A stretch of DNA of 64,000 nucleotides. Source: Myxococcus fulvus. GTDB taxonomy: Bacteria; Myxococcota; Myxococcia; Myxococcales; Myxococcaceae. A model generated the notes under the pieces. The model ran no database searches, had not been told where the DNA came from, and saw only the letters and a list, made by a program, of their open reading frames with translations. A program made the position numbers and the translations under genes. Location: the NCBI RefSeq assembly GCF_900111765.1, contig NZ_FOIB01000010.1:355982-419981 (forward strand), given 5' to 3'. Below are positions 42,670-51,271 of this stretch, in pieces; positions within the stretch are counted from its first letter, which is position 1, and each line of letters opens with the position of its first letter.

Positions 42670-43575
42670 TCAGGGGATGCGCACGTGGGCGGTGAGGTGG
42701 TCCACGAAGGCGCGCACGCGCGAGGGCAGGTGGCCACCCTGGCTCATGAAGAGGACGTGGATGGCCTCGGTGTCGCCGGGGTTGTGCTCTTCGAGCACGG
42801 GCACGAGGTGACCCTTGTCCAGGTCGTCCTGCACCTGGAAGCGCGCCAGCCGCGCCAGTCCGACGCCGGCCAGCGCGAGCTGTCGCAGCGCCTCGCCGTC
42901 ACTCGCCTGGACGTTGCCGATGGGCGGCACGGCGAGCTGCGTGTCCTTTTCCTCCAGGGGCCAGCCCTCGATGGCGCGCGCGTAGCTGAAGCCCAGCCGG
43001 TTGTGGGCGCCGAGCTCCTCGGGCGACCGGGGCAGGCCGTGGCGCTTCACGTAGTCCGGTGAGGCGACGATGACCATCCGCGTCTCGCCCAGGCGGCGGG
43101 AGGTGAGCTGGGAGCTCTTGAGCTGGCCGTGGCGGATGGCCACGTCGGTGCGCTCGTCGAGCAGGTCGATGAGCTGGTCCGTCAGCACCAACTCCACCGA
43201 CACGCCGGGGTGACGAGCGAGGAAGCCGGGCAGCAGGGGGATGAGCAGCACGCGGCCGAAGGCGGCATTGGTGTTGACGCGCAGACGGCCCCGGGGCTCG
43301 TCGCTCGTGGAGGCGCCGCGCTCGGCCTCCTCCAGTTCGGCGAGGATGCGCACGCTGCGCTCATAGAAGCCGCAGCCCTCCGGGGTGAGCTGGAGCGCGC
43401 GGGTGGAGCGGTTGACCAGGCGGGCTCCCAGTCGCTGCTCCAGCCGGGCCACCAGCTTGCTCACCGCCGAGGGCGTCATCCGGAAGGCGCGGGCCGCGGC
43501 GGAGAAGCCGCCGAGCTCCACCACCTTCACGAAGACCTCCATCTCTCCGAAGCGATTGACGTCGAGTCGAGCCAT
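42670..43575 (-). CDS. LysR-family transcriptional regulator
   Basis: 301 residues from the ATG at 43575. The N-terminal winged helix-turn-helix is clear (MEVFVKVVELGGFSAAARAF, TPSAVSKLVARLEQRLGARL), followed by the periplasmic-binding-like effector domain (GRLRVNTNAAFGRVLLIPLL, LVLTDQLIDLLDERTDVAIR). It is divergent from the MFS/SDR operon with a 106-bp gap, the classic LysR arrangement, so it most likely controls that operon and itself. The inducer is unknown. Confidence 0.94.
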   Translation of the reverse strand: MARLDVNRFGEMEVFVKVVELGGFSAAARAFRMTPSAVSKLVARLEQRLGARLVNRSTRALQLTPEGCGFYERSVRILAELEEAERGASTSDEPRGRLRVNTNAAFGRVLLIPLLPGFLARHPGVSVELVLTDQLIDLLDERTDVAIRHGQLKSSQLTSRRLGETRMVIVASPDYVKRHGLPRSPEELGAHNRLGFSYARAIEGWPLEEKDTQLAVPPIGNVQASDGEALRQLALAGVGLARLARFQVQDDLDKGHLVPVLEEHNPGDTEAIHVLFMSQGGHLPSRVRAFVDHLTAHVRIP

Positions 43576-43681
43576 GGTGAGCCGAAGTCACAAGTCCTGT
43601 TCCGCACGGCGCTCTACCGCACGGAAATCGCGGCGTCCATACAAGGGCCCATCCACTTCTTGCACGGAGGGCCACGAAGCC

Positions 43682-44881
43682 ATGCCGCTGGCCTTGTTCG
43701 CATTGACCGTGGGCGCCTTTGGAATCGGCGTCACGGAGTTCGTCATCATGGGCTTGTTGATGGAGGTGGGCGCCGACCTGGGCGTCTCCATCTCCACGGC
43801 GGGTCTGCTCATCTCCGGCTACGCGCTGGGCGTGGTGGCCGGGGCCCCCGTGCTCACGGTGCTGACGGGGCGCTGGTCCCGCAAGCGCGTGCTGCTGGGG
43901 CTGATGGTCATCTTCACGGTGGGCAACGTGCTCTGCGCGCTGGCGCCCACGTACGGTACGCTGATGCTGGCCCGCGTGCTGACGGCGCTGTCGCATGGGA
44001 CCTTCTTTGGCGTGGGCTCCGTCGTGGCGACGGGGTTGGTGCCGGTGGACCGGCGCGCGTCGGCCATCGCCATCATGTTCACCGGCCTGACGGTGGCGAA
44101 CATCCTCGGCGTGCCGCTGGGGACGTGGCTGGGGCAGGCGTATGGCTGGCGAGCGACGTTCTGGGCGGTGGCGCTCATCGGGCTCGTCGCGGTGGCGGTG
44201 GTTGCGGTGTACGTGCCGAAGGATGGCGCGCCGGCGGAGCAGGGGGATTGGCGCGCGGACCTGCGGGCTTTGGGCCGACGGCCGGTGTTGCTGGGGTTGT
44301 TGACGACGGTGCTCGGCTTCGCCGGGGTGTTCGCCGTGTTCACCTTCATCGCGCCGTTGCTGACGCGGCTGAGTGGGTTCTCGGCGTCGGCGGTGTCGCC
44401 CATCCTGTTGGTCTTCGGGGGTGGGTTGGTGGTGGGGAATCTCGTGGGCGGGAAGCTGGCGGACCGGAGGTTGGTGCCGTCGATTCTCGGGACGCTCGCG
44501 GTGCTGGCGGTGGTGCTCTTCGGGATGACGTTCGTCTGGGAGGACCGCGTGCTCACCGTCATCGCGGTGGGGGTGTTCGGCGCGGCGGCCTTCGCCACGG
44601 TGCCGCCGCTCCAGATGTGGGTGCTGGAGAAGGCGCAAGGGGCGGGGCAGAGCCTCGCGTCGAGTCTCAACATCGGCGCGTTCAATCTGGGTAATGCGCT
44701 GGGGGCGTGGTTCGGCGGGGTCGTCATCGACGACGGACCGGGGTTGGGAGCCATCACCTGGGTGTCCGCGCTGGTGCCGGTGTCCGCGATGGTCGTCGTG
44801 CTCGTGGCGCTGTGGTTGGAGTCGCGTGAGCCGCGTTCCGGCGCGGTGTCTTCTCGAACGCTGCACGGGAGCCTGCAATGA
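43682..44881 (+). CDS. MFS transporter, DHA1/AraJ-like drug or sugar efflux
   Basis: 399 residues from the ATG at 43682 with GGAGG about 12 nt upstream. There are twelve hydrophobic segments, and FGIGVTEFVIMGLLMEV at the N-terminus is the hallmark opening of the AraJ/DHA1 group. The loop 2-3 signature is TGRWSRKRVLLGL, and a second half-copy ends in NLGNALGAWFGGVVID. It probably exports a drug, sugar or metabolite by proton antiport from the inner membrane. It is the first gene of a two-gene operon (4-nt overlap with an SDR enzyme) opposite the LysR gene. Confidence 0.93.
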   Translation: MPLALFALTVGAFGIGVTEFVIMGLLMEVGADLGVSISTAGLLISGYALGVVAGAPVLTVLTGRWSRKRVLLGLMVIFTVGNVLCALAPTYGTLMLARVLTALSHGTFFGVGSVVATGLVPVDRRASAIAIMFTGLTVANILGVPLGTWLGQAYGWRATFWAVALIGLVAVAVVAVYVPKDGAPAEQGDWRADLRALGRRPVLLGLLTTVLGFAGVFAVFTFIAPLLTRLSGFSASAVSPILLVFGGGLVVGNLVGGKLADRRLVPSILGTLAVLAVVLFGMTFVWEDRVLTVIAVGVFGAAAFATVPPLQMWVLEKAQGAGQSLASSLNIGAFNLGNALGAWFGGVVIDDGPGLGAITWVSALVPVSAMVVVLVALWLESREPRSGAVSSRTLHGSLQ

Positions 44882-45936
44882 ATGCACAGGAGAAGATCGC
44901 GCTCGTGGTGGGGGCGCAGGGGGTCATCGGGAAGAACCTCATCGAGCATCTGGCGTCGCTGGGAGACTGGGAGGTCATCGGTCTGTCGAGACGAGGGGGT
45001 GAGTCGGCGGGACGGGTGCGGCACGTGAAGGTGGACCTGCTCGACGCGGAGGACTGCCGGGTGAAGCTGGCGGAGCTGGGACGGGTGACGCACGTCTTCT
45101 ACGCCGCGTACCAGGACCGGCCGACGTGGGCGGAGCTGGTGGCGCCGAACCTGGCGATGCTGGTGAATGTCGTGGAGGCGCTGGAGCCGGTGGCCCCGGG
45201 GCTGCGTCATGTCAGCCTGATGCAGGGCTACAAGGTGTATGGCGCGCATCTGGGGCCGTTCAAGACGCCGGCGCGGGAGACGGACCCGGAGCACATGCCT
45301 CCGGAGTTCAACGTGGACCAGCAGCGCTTCCTGGCGCAGCGTCAGCGGGGCAAGGCGTGGACGTGGTCGGCCATCCGTCCGTCGGTGGTGGGCGGCGTGG
45401 CGCTGGGCAATCCCATGAACCTGGCGTTGGTGATTGCCGTGTATGCGTCCATCTCGAAGGAGCTGGGGTTGCCCTTGAGGTTCCCGGGGAAGCCGGGGGC
45501 GTACCATGCGCTGTTGGAGATGACGGACGCGGGCCTGCTCGCGAAGGCGACGGTGTGGGCGGCGACGGAGCCGCGGTGCGCGAATCAGGCGTTCAACATC
45601 AACAACGGAGACCTGTTCCGGTGGAGCGAGCTGTGGCCGAGCATCGCGCGCTACTTCGGGTTGGAGGTGGCGCCGGGGTTGCCCATGTCATTGGACGTGG
45701 TGATGGCGGACAAGGGGCCGCTCTGGGACGCGATGACGGCGAAGCACGGGCTGGCGGGGCATTCGTACCAGGACGTGTCGTCGTGGCGATTCGGTGACTT
45801 CGTCTTCTCGTGGGACTACGACATGTTCGCCGACGGGACGAAGGCACGCCGCTTCGGCTTCCACGAGTTCGTCGACACCGAGGCCATGTTCTTCCGCCTC
45901 TTCGACGAGCTTCGACAAAAGAAGGTCATTCCGTAG
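44878..45936 (+). CDS. Extended SDR, PRISE-like (progesterone 5-beta-reductase/iridoid synthase type)
   Basis: 352 residues, starting within the MFS stop (ATGA). The N-terminus is a Rossmann fold (IALVVGAQGVIGKNLIEHL). VFYAAYQDRPTW, HVSLMQGYKVYGAHLGPFKTP and WSAIRPSVVGGVALGNPMNLA match the PRISE group. There the catalytic Tyr lies in the KxYG segment and Lys is offset compared with ordinary SDRs. These enzymes reduce activated C=C bonds of enones with NADPH. Pairing with an efflux pump under LysR control suggests detoxification of a reactive enone. The substrate is unknown. Confidence 0.85.
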   Translation: MNAQEKIALVVGAQGVIGKNLIEHLASLGDWEVIGLSRRGGESAGRVRHVKVDLLDAEDCRVKLAELGRVTHVFYAAYQDRPTWAELVAPNLAMLVNVVEALEPVAPGLRHVSLMQGYKVYGAHLGPFKTPARETDPEHMPPEFNVDQQRFLAQRQRGKAWTWSAIRPSVVGGVALGNPMNLALVIAVYASISKELGLPLRFPGKPGAYHALLEMTDAGLLAKATVWAATEPRCANQAFNINNGDLFRWSELWPSIARYFGLEVAPGLPMSLDVVMADKGPLWDAMTAKHGLAGHSYQDVSSWRFGDFVFSWDYDMFADGTKARRFGFHEFVDTEAMFFRLFDELRQKKVIP

Positions 45937-45996
45937 GCATGGTGCTCCGGAGTCTCCCGGGCAAGGACGTCACCCTCGGTCAGTAGGGTGCCCTCC

Positions 45997-46641
45997 ATGC
46001 ACAACAATCCAAACGGGTGTTCCTGGAGTCGCCTGCTGGTTCTGGTGGCCACGCTGTTCCTCGCGAGCTGTGCGGAAGGACCGGCACTCCGTCCCGATGC
46101 GGCTGTTCGCAAGTGGGTGGGGCCGGTGGTGAACGTGCCAGGTGGAGGTCAGTTCCGGACCGTCATCTACTATGGGCCCTGGCAGTGCAGTCAGCAGCTC
46201 ATGAACTACTGCAGGGAGAAGTGCTCTGGATCGGGTCATGCGCTGCAGGGCTGTATGTGGCTCGCGGACGTGAAGATGGACTACCAGGGGAACGTCATGC
46301 AGACCGGAAGTCGCTTCGGGATGACGCACTGCTGCTGCAACTACTCCACCATCAGTGTCGGCGCGAACGAGTCCGCCCGGTCGCGATGGAACAATGCGCG
46401 CGACGGGTTCCGTGAACAGTGGGCAGATCGCTTCGGTGCATGGCCGACCGATTCGACCGGACTGTCCTTTCCGGCGCACCACGTACGAGATCTCAAGCAC
46501 GGCGGCAATCCGACCGATTGGGAGAACATCCTGCCGTTTCCCAAGGACATTCATGAGACCCTGAACGGGCTCTACAATCAGTGCTATGCGAACAGCCCGC
46601 CATGGACCACGGTTGGAGTGGACTACCCCTATGGAGAGTAG
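45997..46641 (+). CDS. SitA-like lipoprotein toxin candidate with HNH-type nuclease domain
   Basis: 214 residues from the ATG at 45997; a GTG at 45988 is in frame. A type II signal ends at LASC (Cys25), predicting a lipoprotein. The middle (about 50-115) is Cys-rich (CSQQLMNYC, CSGSGHALQGC, HCCCN). The C-terminus has PAHHVRDLKHGGNP, WENILPFP and KDIH (about 160-186), the His-His, Asn and His layout of AHH/LHH-type nucleases of the HNH/ENDO VII superfamily. The next gene, 3 nt away, is a SUKH immunity protein. Sampled sequence lines count to 57-60% G+C against about 70% upstream, suggesting transfer. Lipoprotein toxins with adjacent immunity fit the Myxococcus SitA/SitI toxins passed by outer-membrane exchange. 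The match is inferred from architecture. Confidence 0.8.
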   Translation: MHNNPNGCSWSRLLVLVATLFLASCAEGPALRPDAAVRKWVGPVVNVPGGGQFRTVIYYGPWQCSQQLMNYCREKCSGSGHALQGCMWLADVKMDYQGNVMQTGSRFGMTHCCCNYSTISVGANESARSRWNNARDGFREQWADRFGAWPTDSTGLSFPAHHVRDLKHGGNPTDWENILPFPKDIHETLNGLYNQCYANSPPWTTVGVDYPYGE

Positions 46642-46644
46642 CTG

Positions 46645-47124
46645 ATGGAGATGGACGGACTCCTGGCGGAAGTATCTCGCCTGCATCATCCCAATCCCCC
46701 CGCGACGCCTGAGCAGATCGCGACCTTCGAGCGGAACGTGGGATGGCCCCTGGATGCTGACCTGCGCGCCTTCTACCTCCACTGCGATGGTGCGGACCTC
46801 TTCGACCCTCGAACCCCTACGTCCAGGGACCCTGCCTTCTCGTTCCTCCCCTTGTCGCGGATTCGGCGTGCAAGGGTCGTCATGGCTCAGGATGACTCGG
46901 ACCGGTCGGGCCCTGCCTCCTGGTATTCTCTCTGCGAGGTTCGGGACAGCAACTACATCCTCCTGGACGTGAGTGTGCAGAAGGACGGGCGTTACCCCAT
47001 GCGTGATGGCTATCGAGAGGGATTCCCTGACCCGGAGTACTGCCCACAAATCGCCGCTTCGTTCGGAGAGTTCCTGGCCGGTGCCCTTCGTTCCGAGGGA
47101 CGCTGGTTCTGGCTTCAGCCTTGA
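46645..47124 (+). CDS. SUKH (SMI1/KNR4) immunity protein
   Basis: 159 residues, starting 3 nt after the toxin stop, so translated from the same message. ATPEQIATFERNVGWPLDADLRAFYLHCDGADLF is the SUKH opening, with YILLDVSV, ASFGEFLAGAL and a final aromatic WFWLQP. SUKH proteins bind and neutralise diverse nuclease toxins of polymorphic toxin systems in the cytoplasm. No signal peptide is present, as expected for protection of the recipient cytosol. It shares the lower G+C of the toxin gene. Confidence 0.9.
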   Translation: MEMDGLLAEVSRLHHPNPPATPEQIATFERNVGWPLDADLRAFYLHCDGADLFDPRTPTSRDPAFSFLPLSRIRRARVVMAQDDSDRSGPASWYSLCEVRDSNYILLDVSVQKDGRYPMRDGYREGFPDPEYCPQIAASFGEFLAGALRSEGRWFWLQP

Positions 47125-47146
47125 TGTGGTCTCTCTGGAGAACCGA

Positions 47147-47725
47147 ATGCAGCGGATCATCGACTTCATCCTGGAGCTGGACAAGCTCAAGGGCGTGACT
47201 CGCAAGGTCAAGCCGCTGGGGCTGACGCGTTACGAGAACTCCGCGGAGCACAGCTGGCAGCTCGCGATGTTGGCCCTCTCGCTCTCCGCCTACGCACCCG
47301 CGGGCATCGACATGGACCGGGTGGTGCGCATGCTGCTCGTGCACGACGTGGGAGAGATCGACACCGGCGACACCCTGGCCTTCGTCGAGGGCGGCTGGAA
47401 GGAGCGCAAGGCGGCCGAGCTCGCGGCCGTGGAGCGCATCTTCGGACTCCTGCCCGAACCCCAGGGCTCGCTCTTCCTGGCCCTGTGGCGCGAGTTCGAA
47501 CAGGGCGAGACCCCCGAGTCCCGCTACGCCAACGCCGTGGACCGCGCCATGCCCGTCCTCCTCAACCTGTCCAACGAAGGGCAGAGCTGGCGAGAGAATG
47601 GCGTCAGCCACGCCCGCGTGGTGGCTCGCATCGCTCCGCCCATCCAGGCGGGTTGCCCCGCCCTGTGGTCCTACCTGGAAGGCCGGCTCGAGGACGCACG
47701 CCAGCGCGGCTGGTTCGGCGCCTGA
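47147..47725 (+). CDS. HD-domain hydrolase (YfbR-like nucleotidase type)
   Basis: 192 residues from the ATG at 47147, with GGAG 6 nt upstream. The HD metal-binding motif is split as expected: SAEHSWQLAML (His), LLVHDVGEIDTGDT (His-Asp) and RYANAVDRAMPVLLNL (final Asp). It matches the HD_3/YfbR-like group, several of which are 5'-deoxynucleotidases or act on other phosphomonoesters. It is on the same strand as the toxin pair with a 22-nt gap, but it is GC-rich and probably an unrelated chromosomal gene. It converges on cysI. Confidence 0.9.
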   Translation: MQRIIDFILELDKLKGVTRKVKPLGLTRYENSAEHSWQLAMLALSLSAYAPAGIDMDRVVRMLLVHDVGEIDTGDTLAFVEGGWKERKAAELAAVERIFGLLPEPQGSLFLALWREFEQGETPESRYANAVDRAMPVLLNLSNEGQSWRENGVSHARVVARIAPPIQAGCPALWSYLEGRLEDARQRGWFGA

Positions 47726-47728
47726 GCT

Positions 47729-49414
47729 TCACGCGGCCTGGGGACTTCGTGGCGCGGACACGTGTCCCGCTCGCACCACGTAGTCACCGAAGCCCTCCCC
47801 GGGCCGCCGCTCGCGCGCATACGCGGCGAACAGCGGCTCGAGCGTGTCGAGGATGGTCGTCTCGTCGATGTTCTCCCGGTACAGCCGGTTGAGCCGCTGC
47901 CCTCGACTGTCTCCACCCAGGTGCAGGTTGTAGCGGCCCGGCGCCTTGCCCACGAGACCAATCTCCGCGAGATACGGCCGCGCGCACCCATTCGGACAGC
48001 CCGTGATGCGCAGCAGGATGGTCGCGTCCTGGAGGCCATGCGTCTTCAACCGCGCCTCCACCCGCTCCACGAACGTCGGCAGGTAACGCTCGGCCTCCGC
48101 CATCGCCAGTCCACACGTGGGCAGCGCCACACACGCGAGCGCGTTGCGTCTCAGCGGGCTCGCCGTCCGGAAGCCCTCCAGCCCATGTGCCTGGACGAGC
48201 GCCTCGATGCGCTCCCGCGACTCCGGCGGAATGCCCGCGATGATGAGGTTCTGGTTCGGCGTCAGCCGGAAGTCACCCGAGTGGATGCGCGCAATCTCTC
48301 GCAGGCCCGTGAGGTGCGGGGCCCCGGGTCTGTCCGCCACGCGCCCGCTGTCCAGGTGCAGCGTCAGGTGCCAGCGTCCGTCATGGCCCTCGCGCCAGCC
48401 GAAGCGGTCTCCGTTGTGCTCGAACGTGAAGGGCCGCGCGGGCTCCAGCGCGAAACCGAGCCTGCGCTCCAGCTCCTGCGTGAACCACGCGACGCCCTTG
48501 TCCTCCAGGACATACTTGAGCCGCGCGCGCTTGCGATTGCTTCGGTCCCCGTAGTCGCGGTGGATCTTCAGCACCTCCTCCGCCACGACCAACATCTGCT
48601 CCGGCACCACGAAGCCGATGACATCCGCGAGCCGAGGGAACGTGCTCGCATCTCCATGTGTGGCCCCCAGGCCGCCACCCACCGTGACGTTGAAGCCCTT
48701 CAGGACGCCGTCCTCGAGGATGGCGATGTAGCCCAGGTCCTGGGCGAAGAGGTCCACGTCGTTCTCCGGCGGCACCGCCACCGCCGCCTTGAACTTCCGG
48801 GGCAGATACGTCGCGCCATAGAGCGGCTCCTCCTCGCCTCCGGCCACCTTCTCCTCGCCGAGCCAGAGCTCGTAGTACGCACGCGTCCTGGGCAGCAGGT
48901 GCTCGGACAGCCGCACCGCCCAGTCGTAGACGACCTCGTGCACCCGGGTGTCCATCGGATTGGGGTTGCACAGCACGTTGCGGTTGACGTCACCGCAGGC
49001 GGCCAGCGTGTCGATGAGGGCCGAGTTGATGCGCGCGATGGTCGGCTTGAGGTCTCCCTTGAGGATGCCGTGCAGCTGGAAGGCCTGCCGGGTGGTGATG
49101 CGCAGCGTCCCGTTGGCGTGCTCACGCGCGAGCCCGTCCATCACCAACCACTGAGACGCCGTGCACACACCGCCGGGCAATCGGGTGCGCAACATGAAGC
49201 TGTAGTCCGGCTCCAGCTTCTGCTGCCGACGCTCCTCCCGCGCGTCCCGGTCGTCCTGCTGATAGCTGCCGTGGAACTTGATGAGGCTGGTATCGGCGGG
49301 GGCGATGGCGCCCGTCACCGGGTCGGCCAGGCTCTCCGCCAGCGTGCCGCGCAACAGACGGCTGTTCGCCTTGATGTGTTCCACTTCCGAGAGGGGCTTG
49401 GGCTGAGGGCTCAT
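47729..49414 (-). CDS. cysI: Assimilatory sulfite reductase hemoprotein subunit
   Basis: 561 residues from the ATG at 49414. The siroheme/iron-sulfur ligands are visible in ACVALPTCGLAMAEAERYLP and ITGCPNGCARPY near the C-terminus. RTRLPGGVCTASQW, RITTRQAFQLHGI and GGGLGATHGDA are family segments. It takes electrons from CysJ to reduce sulfite to sulfide in six electron steps. It is the last gene of the sulfate-assimilation operon, 21 nt after the cysJ stop. Its siroheme is supplied by the tetrapyrrole genes in the same operon. Confidence 0.97.
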   Translation of the reverse strand: MSPQPKPLSEVEHIKANSRLLRGTLAESLADPVTGAIAPADTSLIKFHGSYQQDDRDAREERRQQKLEPDYSFMLRTRLPGGVCTASQWLVMDGLAREHANGTLRITTRQAFQLHGILKGDLKPTIARINSALIDTLAACGDVNRNVLCNPNPMDTRVHEVVYDWAVRLSEHLLPRTRAYYELWLGEEKVAGGEEEPLYGATYLPRKFKAAVAVPPENDVDLFAQDLGYIAILEDGVLKGFNVTVGGGLGATHGDASTFPRLADVIGFVVPEQMLVVAEEVLKIHRDYGDRSNRKRARLKYVLEDKGVAWFTQELERRLGFALEPARPFTFEHNGDRFGWREGHDGRWHLTLHLDSGRVADRPGAPHLTGLREIARIHSGDFRLTPNQNLIIAGIPPESRERIEALVQAHGLEGFRTASPLRRNALACVALPTCGLAMAEAERYLPTFVERVEARLKTHGLQDATILLRITGCPNGCARPYLAEIGLVGKAPGRYNLHLGGDSRGQRLNRLYRENIDETTILDTLEPLFAAYARERRPGEGFGDYVVRAGHVSAPRSPQAA

Positions 49415-49435
49415 GTCTTCGCTCGCAATCGGGCT

Positions 49436-51271
49436 TCAGTAGACGTCACGCAGGTAGCGCCGCTCGTCACGCAGGGTCTTCAACCAGTCCTCGGCGTCCT
49501 CGCGGCCGCGAGCGCCGTGCTCGATGACGATGTCCACGAGCGCCTGATGGACATCCGGCGCCATCCGCTGGGCATCGCCGCACACGTAGAGGGCCGCGCC
49601 TCCCTCCAGCCAGGCGTAGAGCTCCTTGCCCGACTCGCGCAGGCGCTGCTGCACGTAGACCTTCGCCTCGGTGTCTCGCGAGAAGGCGACCGACAGCCGG
49701 TGCAGCGTCTTCTTCTTCAACGCCTCCAGCCACTCCGTCTGGTACAGGAACTGCGTGCGGAAGTGCTGCTCGCCGAAGAAGAGCCAGTTGCGGCCCTTCG
49801 CGCCGGTCTCCGCGCGCTCCTGCACGAAGCCCCGGAACGGCGCCACCCCCGTGCCCGGGCCAATCATCACCACGTCCCTCGCTCCGTCCTCGGGGAGCCG
49901 GAAGCGTTCGTTTCGCTCGACGAAGACGCGGACTGAATCCGCCCCGGTCTCACGCGTGGCCAGATGGTGGGACGCCGTGCCCAGGTGCCGAGCGCCGAAG
50001 GCCGTGTAGTCGACCACCGCCACCGTCAGGTGCGCCTCCGCGCCCACGCGCTTGGGACTCGACGCAATCGAGTAGAGCCGAGGCGTCTGCTTCCTCAACG
50101 CGAGCACCAATTCCGTCGCGCTCCACGGGGCAGGGTGCTGACGGAGCACGTCGATGACCTGGTGGGAACGGAGCCGCGCACGGAAGGACTCCGAGCCGCC
50201 CGGAGAAAGCAACGCGCCGAGCTCCTCGCTGCCGCTGAGCGCCGCCTGCCGCTCCAGGAACGGACGGCTCAGCCGTGTCAGCTCCAGCTCTTCCGTCAGC
50301 CAGTGACCCAGCGGCAGGGTCTTCCCATCACGCGTCACCGGCTCCGAGGCATCGAGGCGCAGCGTGGTCAACACCGCCTCCACCAACTCGGGAGCATTCG
50401 GTGCCCACACGCCGAGCGCATCGCCCGGGGTGTATTCGAGGCCCGAGCCCTCCAGCGACAGCTCCACGTGACGGACGTCCTTGAGCGCGCCGCGCCCCGT
50501 GATTCGCTGGTTGGCCAGCACGGGTGCGGCGAACGGAGCCAGCTTGCTGACGACGGCGGCGGCGGGCACGCCCCGCAGGGGGACGATGGTGGCGACGACG
50601 GGCGTTCGAGGCTCCAGCGCTTCCCGCGCGCGCTCCAGGGTCTGGTCCAGCCAGCCTGTGGCCACGGGCTCGAAGTCCAGGTCGCAGTCCGCGCGCGCCG
50701 CCAGCCGCGAAGCGCCCAGCTCCGCCAGTCGCTCGTCGAGCTGTCGCCCCACCTCGCAGAACTTCGGATAGCTGGAGTCACCCAGTCCGAGCACCGCGTA
50801 GCGCAGCCCCTCCAACCTGGGTGCCCGCTTGCCCAGGAGGTGCTCGCAGAATCCGCGCGCGTCGTCGGGCGGGTCTCCATCGCCCTGCGTGCTGATGACC
50901 ACGACGAGCAGCTTCTCGCGAGCCAGCTCGCGCACCGGATACTCGCTGGCCCTCACCAGCCGCACCGGCAGACCGGCGCGCTCCGTCTGCTGCTTGAAGC
51001 GCTCGGCGAGCAGGCGGCTGTTCCCCGTCTGCGTCCCGTAGACGATGGTGAGCGGCGCGGCGGACGTCTCCGCCGGCGGCGCCACGGAAGCCACGGGCTG
51101 CACGCTGGCCGCACGTGTCGCGAGCCCCGCGGCGTAGCCACTCAGCCAGTGCAGGGCCGAGGCATCCAGCCCCTCCACCAGCCGCAGCAACTGCGTGCCG
51201 CGCTCCGCGCCGAGAAGCGCATCGAGGAAGGGCGGTGTCGAAGTCAGGCTCTCTGGAGACGAGACGCTCAT
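49436..51271 (-). CDS. cysJ: Sulfite reductase flavoprotein subunit
   Basis: 611 residues from the ATG at 51271, overlapping the cysN stop by 4 nt. It has three parts in order: a flavodoxin domain (IVYGTQTGNSRLLAERF, VVISTQGDGDPPDDA, VLGLGDSSYPKFC), an FAD-binding domain (PRLYSIASSP) and an NADPH-binding ferredoxin-reductase domain (VVMIGPGTGVAPFRGFVQER, LYVCGDAQRM), ending in RYLRDVY. It passes electrons from NADPH through FAD and FMN to CysI. The preceding N-terminal 60 residues resemble the linker of E. coli CysJ. Confidence 0.97.
   Translation of the reverse strand: MSVSSPESLTSTPPFLDALLGAERGTQLLRLVEGLDASALHWLSGYAAGLATRAASVQPVASVAPPAETSAAPLTIVYGTQTGNSRLLAERFKQQTERAGLPVRLVRASEYPVRELAREKLLVVVISTQGDGDPPDDARGFCEHLLGKRAPRLEGLRYAVLGLGDSSYPKFCEVGRQLDERLAELGASRLAARADCDLDFEPVATGWLDQTLERAREALEPRTPVVATIVPLRGVPAAAVVSKLAPFAAPVLANQRITGRGALKDVRHVELSLEGSGLEYTPGDALGVWAPNAPELVEAVLTTLRLDASEPVTRDGKTLPLGHWLTEELELTRLSRPFLERQAALSGSEELGALLSPGGSESFRARLRSHQVIDVLRQHPAPWSATELVLALRKQTPRLYSIASSPKRVGAEAHLTVAVVDYTAFGARHLGTASHHLATRETGADSVRVFVERNERFRLPEDGARDVVMIGPGTGVAPFRGFVQERAETGAKGRNWLFFGEQHFRTQFLYQTEWLEALKKKTLHRLSVAFSRDTEAKVYVQQRLRESGKELYAWLEGGAALYVCGDAQRMAPDVHQALVDIVIEHGARGREDAEDWLKTLRDERRYLRDVY

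Noticed and set aside
43129..44694. Gly/Arg-rich frame of 521 codons overlapping the LysR and MFS genes
   Set aside because: It crosses two convincing genes in another frame and has transporter-unlike composition.
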